Assembly: GCA_905236315.1 (NCBI GenBank)
Contig: CAJOPO010000025.1
Location: 1 to 9,430, forward strand
Direction of reading: 5' to 3'
Source of the DNA: an uncultured Treponema sp.
Lineage (GTDB): Bacteria; Spirochaetota; Spirochaetia; Treponematales; Treponemataceae
Length of the DNA stretch: 9,430 nucleotides
Shown here: piece after piece, positions 6,521 through 9,430 of the stretch
Layout: each line of letters opens with the position of its first letter
Numbering within the stretch: the stretch's first letter is position 1
Program-made: the position numbers and the translations under genes
The notes under the pieces: model-generated
The model's input: the letters and a program-made list of their open reading frames with translations, nothing else
Told to the model about the DNA's origin: nothing
Database searches by the model: none

Positions 6521-9323
6521 TTATACCACTGCCATTTACATAACATTGCAGTGTCTGTGCTTCTACATCTTTTATAAAATGCAGTAATATATTTTTTGAA
6601 TATTCAGATACGCAATATATATGAATATTAGAACCAAAAGATTTAGGCAACCTATCTTTAAAATCATTAAAAGCCACACTACCTTCATGGAGCCACCACA
6701 ACACAGGTGGTAAAGAATCAGAAAGCAATTCTACAGCTTTAAAACATGCAAGTGTATTAACAATGACCATATCAAAGTTACGAGCAAAACGTTCAAACAT
6801 ATTCTGACCTAGAGTAATGCCTTCATCAATTATAACGGTAACTCCCATTTTAATAAAAGTTTCTCTCAAAGGTCCATCTACAGGGGACGTAACAACTACA
6901 TAGTTTCCTTCTTCTAAAAGAAATTCCACTACATCAACAAGGACTAAAGGAGCACCTGTTAATGATAATTCATGGCTAACTATTAAATAGTCTTTTTGTG
7001 CATTTACATTTTTTATTTTATCTGGGGAAAATATTTTATATTTATATCTAAAGTCATTATATAAAAAACGTTTTTGGCTATCCGTAAAGTATGTATCTCT
7101 ATTTAGATATTTTCCCCACTTTTTTAGAACAAAAATATCCGCCTTGTCCGCCTTATCTTTTTTATGCCATGAATGATTTCCCAAATGCGTAAGTATTGAA
7201 TATGGCGTATAAACACATCTATAGCCGCTTTCAAGAATCTTAAAGCTTAAGTCTACGTCAGAGTGTCCTGTAGGAGTATTTACAGAGTCAAAGCCACCAA
7301 GAGCCATAAATAAACTCTTTTTCATCATCATGCAGGCTCCACACAAAACTGACACATCCCTAATCAATGAATGGTTAAAAGGGCCTATCTCGTTTATTTT
7401 ATACGGATTTCCGTTAAAAGAAGTTCCTACAAGGCCAGGAGTACCTGTTATCATTCCTGCATATTGGATTTTTCCATTTTCATAAACTGTCATTGGAGAA
7501 ACGCCACCTACTTTAGGATACTGCATAACCTCAATCATTCTCTCAAGCCAATCTGTAGACAGCGGATAAACATCATCGTTATATATAACTACATATTCAC
7601 CATTTGAATACTTTACGCCTTCATTGCATTTGTCAGAAAAATTATACGGCTTATCATATTTGCAAAATTTTAAAACACTCAAATATGGGAAGTAAGAAGT
7701 AAGATTATCGATTATCTTAGAATTTGTAACAACCACTACTTCCAAATTCTTATAGGATGTTGGTGTACTAGTAAGACCTGATACACATTTTATAATCATT
7801 TCTTCAGAATCAGAGGGAATAACAATGCTAACCAACGGATTTTTATCCAGCGGAACAAAGCAATAGTTGTAAGGAGTTGCCATTGTTGCAATATTAGGCA
7901 ATGATTTTCTGTCAAAATAATCTTTTAACGCCGAAATATTACTTATTCTTGCAAAATCCTTACCACCACCAGCTGCAGAAGATGATATTTTCCTCCAATA
8001 ATATAATATACGCTCTATATGATAAATTTTATCTGTAGCACAACCTGCTCTAAGTGCAAAATCATAGTCCTGTGAAAAATCGTATTCGCTTCTAAAGCCA
8101 CCTAATCTTTTTACAAAATCAGTTTTATATACAGAAAGATGGGAAGTATACATGTGATTTATCATTAACTCAGGAGACCAATCTGGCTTAAAATAAAAAT
8201 CACAGGCGTCTTTTAAGGCATCTTCATATATGCAACATTGGTCTGTATAAAATAAATCAATGTCTTCATTTTTATTTATGGCCTCAACAAGCCAATAAAA
8301 TGCGTCTTTAGGAAGCTCATCATCTTGGTCCATCAGTGCTATGTAAGTGCCAGAAGCAAAAGATATTGCTTTATTTGTGGCTTCAGATATGCCAGAATTC
8401 TTTTCTTCCCTGTGATATACTAAACGATTATCTTCTTTTTGTAATTCAAGTATAAATTCCTTTGCTTCTAAACTAGAAGAACCATCGTCTTGCAAACATA
8501 ATTCCCAGTTTTGATATGTTTGCTGCTGCACAGATTTTATTGCAATCGCAAGCCATTTTATATCAGGATTATAAACAGGCATTACAACTGAAATCTTTGG
8601 CTGCATTTTTAATTTTTTTATATTATTAACTTGTTCAAGGCAGGAAAGCTCATTTTGCTGTTCTAATAAAATCTTTCTGCCCATATCATTGATATTTTGT
8701 TCAGCCGTTTTAGTATTTTTAGGTTTTCCAAAAATATATTCAGGGCAAATCTTTACATTCTTGATATTGTGTTTACTTAATAGCTCTAAAACTTCTTCTC
8801 TATAAGATTTTTTTAATGCAAGAATGAAAACAGCCTCATTTGCATTTTGTAAAACCTCGTCTAATGATAAAACAGGAATATCTTTAAAAGATGAAGCATT
8901 AGCACTCTTTTTTGTAACTACAAAGGCATCAACATCTATATCTCTATCATTTAATAAAGAAAATAGTACCCCCCCCCGTAACCCTGCACCATATATATAC
9001 TTGTATTTATAGGCTTTACAAGAATTTACAAATATATCATTTTTAGTTTGCGGATAGGTAAATACATTAGCAAAGCCAATATTCTCTAAGTCTTTTTTTA
9101 TAGTTTTTCGTTCAGCACTTTTTAAGGCTACATATATAGAAACATTATCTTTATCCCTTATTGCTAATAAAGAATCTTTTGATACCACAGGAACATCAAA
9201 AAAAGCTTCAGGATTTTTATCTTTAGCAGAAACAACAAAAGCTGTTGGTACATAGCCGATATTTACTAAATCTTCATAACACTTTTTTCCATACGCTCCT
9301 GCCCCATATATCATTACATTCAT
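6489..9323 (-). CDS. Large multi-domain glycosyltransferase (2x Rossmann, 2x GT2, GT4 N-terminal half), phase-variable
   Basis: The protein has 944 residues as sequenced. (1) Residues 1-95 and 106-195 are two similar Rossmann-like repeats, each opening with IYGAG..G and containing a VPV/IPV turn and a Y/FxALK strand, like the PglD N-terminal or sugar-epimerase NAD-binding fold. (2) Residues 243 to about 470 are a GT2 domain: KISVVMPVYNP, DDGSS (279-283), MDQDDE (331-336), QDYDFALRAG, YYWRKISSS. (3) Residues 497 to about 720 are a second GT2, WbbL/rhamnosyl-like: SIVIP, YNDDV (581-585), GGFD (676-679), SDVDLSFKI. (4) Residues 777 to about 936 are the N-terminal half of a GT-B/GT4 domain (SHELSLTGAP, WWLHEG, CVSEYSK). 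After D936 the frame enters an 11-G tract and stops after GGGGRKYR. It presumably makes several linkages of a surface glycan in the cytoplasm. The start has a Shine-Dalgarno (GGAG, 9337-9334), and Met4 is an alternative. Confidence 0.9.
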   Translation of the reverse strand: MNVMIYGAGAYGKKCYEDLVNIGYVPTAFVVSAKDKNPEAFFDVPVVSKDSLLAIRDKDNVSIYVALKSAERKTIKKDLENIGFANVFTYPQTKNDIFVNSCKAYKYKYIYGAGLRGGVLFSLLNDRDIDVDAFVVTKKSANASSFKDIPVLSLDEVLQNANEAVFILALKKSYREEVLELLSKHNIKNVKICPEYIFGKPKNTKTAEQNINDMGRKILLEQQNELSCLEQVNNIKKLKMQPKISVVMPVYNPDIKWLAIAIKSVQQQTYQNWELCLQDDGSSSLEAKEFILELQKEDNRLVYHREEKNSGISEATNKAISFASGTYIALMDQDDELPKDAFYWLVEAINKNEDIDLFYTDQCCIYEDALKDACDFYFKPDWSPELMINHMYTSHLSVYKTDFVKRLGGFRSEYDFSQDYDFALRAGCATDKIYHIERILYYWRKISSSAAGGGKDFARISNISALKDYFDRKSLPNIATMATPYNYCFVPLDKNPLVSIVIPSDSEEMIIKCVSGLTSTPTSYKNLEVVVVTNSKIIDNLTSYFPYLSVLKFCKYDKPYNFSDKCNEGVKYSNGEYVVIYNDDVYPLSTDWLERMIEVMQYPKVGGVSPMTVYENGKIQYAGMITGTPGLVGTSFNGNPYKINEIGPFNHSLIRDVSVLCGACMMMKKSLFMALGGFDSVNTPTGHSDVDLSFKILESGYRCVYTPYSILTHLGNHSWHKKDKADKADIFVLKKWGKYLNRDTYFTDSQKRFLYNDFRYKYKIFSPDKIKNVNAQKDYLIVSHELSLTGAPLVLVDVVEFLLEEGNYVVVTSPVDGPLRETFIKMGVTVIIDEGITLGQNMFERFARNFDMVIVNTLACFKAVELLSDSLPPVLWWLHEGSVAFNDFKDRLPKSFGSNIHIYCVSEYSKNILLHFIKDVEAQTLQCYVNGSGIIDGGGGRKYR
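6505..6515 (-). repeat. poly-G tract of 11 (poly-C on the + strand), frame-switching site
   Basis: Eleven consecutive C on the + strand (G in the coding strand) fall exactly at the linker between the two halves of a GT-B domain. Frame arithmetic: GAC followed by n G and then ACGAAAG continues into the donor half only if n is 10, or 7 or 13. With 11 it ends after RKYR, and with 12 it ends after TKV. Long G runs in AT-rich genes are known slipped-strand phase-variation sites in Campylobacter, Helicobacter and Neisseria. Confidence 0.9.
8969..8977 (-). repeat. poly-G tract of 9 in the 5' part of the same glycosyltransferase gene
   Basis: Nine G in the coding strand encode R116-G117-G118-V119 in the second Rossmann repeat (IYGAGLRGGVLF), right at its glycine loop. 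The tract is in frame now. Adding one G leads to TGA and removing one leads to TAA within about ten codons, so either slip would abolish the whole protein downstream. Confidence 0.8.
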
Positions 9324-9333
9324 AAAAATATTT

Positions 9334-9337
9334 CTCC
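9334..9337 (-). promoter_or_regulatory. Shine-Dalgarno site of the large glycosyltransferase gene
   Basis: The minus strand reads GGAG (in ACGGAGAAA) ten bases before the ATG at 9323. Spacing is slightly long but acceptable, and it supports this start over the internal Met4. Confidence 0.6.
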
Positions 9338-9343
9338 GTCAAT

Positions 9344-9349
9344 ATTATA
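9344..9349 (-). promoter_or_regulatory. candidate -10 box for the large glycosyltransferase gene
   Basis: The minus strand reads TATAAT in a CCCTATAATATTGACG context, about 20 bases before the start codon. Transcription would begin near 9337-9339, giving a leader of only about 15 bases that just includes the Shine-Dalgarno. There is no good -35 at 17-18 bp; that position falls inside the hairpin at 9350-9393. Confidence 0.45.
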
Positions 9350-9393
9350 GGGTATCTCTAAAAACTCACCTTTGGTGATTTTTTAGAGAACCC
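9350..9393. terminator. long hairpin with A/T flanks, likely bidirectional intrinsic terminator
   Basis: The core stem CTCACC/GGTGAT closes on a 3-nt TTT loop (9371-9373). It is flanked by A5 on the left and T6 on the right, then by TCTCT/AGAGA and GGGT/ACCC. In all 19 pairs form with one mismatch (9365/9379) and one bulged base (9354). Read on either strand, the short GC-containing stem is followed by a T-run, as in bidirectional terminators. On the minus strand it would end a transcript arriving from beyond 9430, just before the new -10 box. The near-perfect outer arms also resemble fused inverted repeats of a small mobile element, so this call is not certain. Confidence 0.55.
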
Positions 9394-9399
9394 GACGAG

Positions 9400-9430
9400 T
9401 TTTAATTCCTGGTAATAGCAGGAATTAAAA
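9400..9430. repeat. perfect 12-bp inverted repeat reaching the window edge
   Basis: TTTTAATTCCTG (9400-9411) pairs perfectly with CAGGAATTAAAA (9419-9430) around a 7-nt loop. The stem may extend past the window. It sits 6 bp from the neighbouring 44-nt hairpin. It could be the terminator of a + strand gene's end or of the preceding operon, but the bases that would decide this are outside the window. Confidence 0.7.

Noticed and set aside
7371..7607. + strand frame of 78 codons
   Set aside because: It is antisense to the second GT2 domain, which has clear motifs; there is no protein-like signature.
8824..9012. + strand frame of 62 codons
   Set aside because: It is antisense to the Rossmann repeats and spans the 9-C tract; no support as a gene.
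1..9430. CRISPR arrays, tRNA or rRNA genes, transposase genes
   Set aside because: I saw no regularly spaced repeats, no cloverleaf-like or rRNA-like sequence and no transposase motifs in the window.

Overview
This is an AT-rich (roughly two-thirds A+T) bacterial window with every recognisable gene on the minus strand. It looks like part of a surface-glycan (capsule, O-antigen or flagellar-glycan) locus. Transcription runs from high to low coordinates: a giant multi-domain glycosyltransferase, a membrane-anchored GtrB-type glycosyltransferase, a DRE-TIM aldolase-like fusion protein, a thiamine-diphosphate (IlvB-like) enzyme, a HAD phosphatase, and a nucleotide-sugar epimerase/reductase cut by the window edge. 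Long poly-G tracts inside coding sequence of an AT-rich genome recall the contingency loci of Campylobacter and Helicobacter. The taxon cannot be fixed from sequence alone, so this is a hint only.

Layout. At 9324-9430 there are two strong hairpins, then a candidate -10 box and a Shine-Dalgarno site in front of the large glycosyltransferase gene. That gene (from 9323) encodes two small Rossmann-like repeats, two GT2 catalytic domains and the acceptor half of a GT4/GT-B domain. It then runs into an 11-G tract (6505-6515) and stops. The missing GT-B donor half, with its EX7E motif, continues in another frame at 5948-6520. A tract of 10 (or 7 or 13) G would join the two into a protein of about 1124 residues. 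A second, 9-G tract (8969-8977) sits in frame near the 5' end. The gene therefore carries two candidate phase-variation switches, and as sequenced the first is open and the second is closed for the GT4 domain.

A 125-bp intergenic region with a perfect 13-bp stem hairpin separates this from a tight four-gene operon at 5822-752: GtrB-like GT2, aldolase fusion, ThDP enzyme and HAD phosphatase. Gaps are about 20 bp, and the last pair overlaps at TAATG. A further 119-bp spacer precedes the partial extended-SDR gene at 632-1.

Working model (inference): the aldolase-like and ThDP enzymes make or attach an unusual carbon unit by C-C bond chemistry. The HAD removes a phosphate and the SDR reduces or epimerises the nucleotide sugar. 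The GtrB-like enzyme loads a polyprenyl carrier, and the phase-variable multi-GT builds or caps the glycan. The chemistry of the aldolase/ThDP pair is the least understood and most interesting part.
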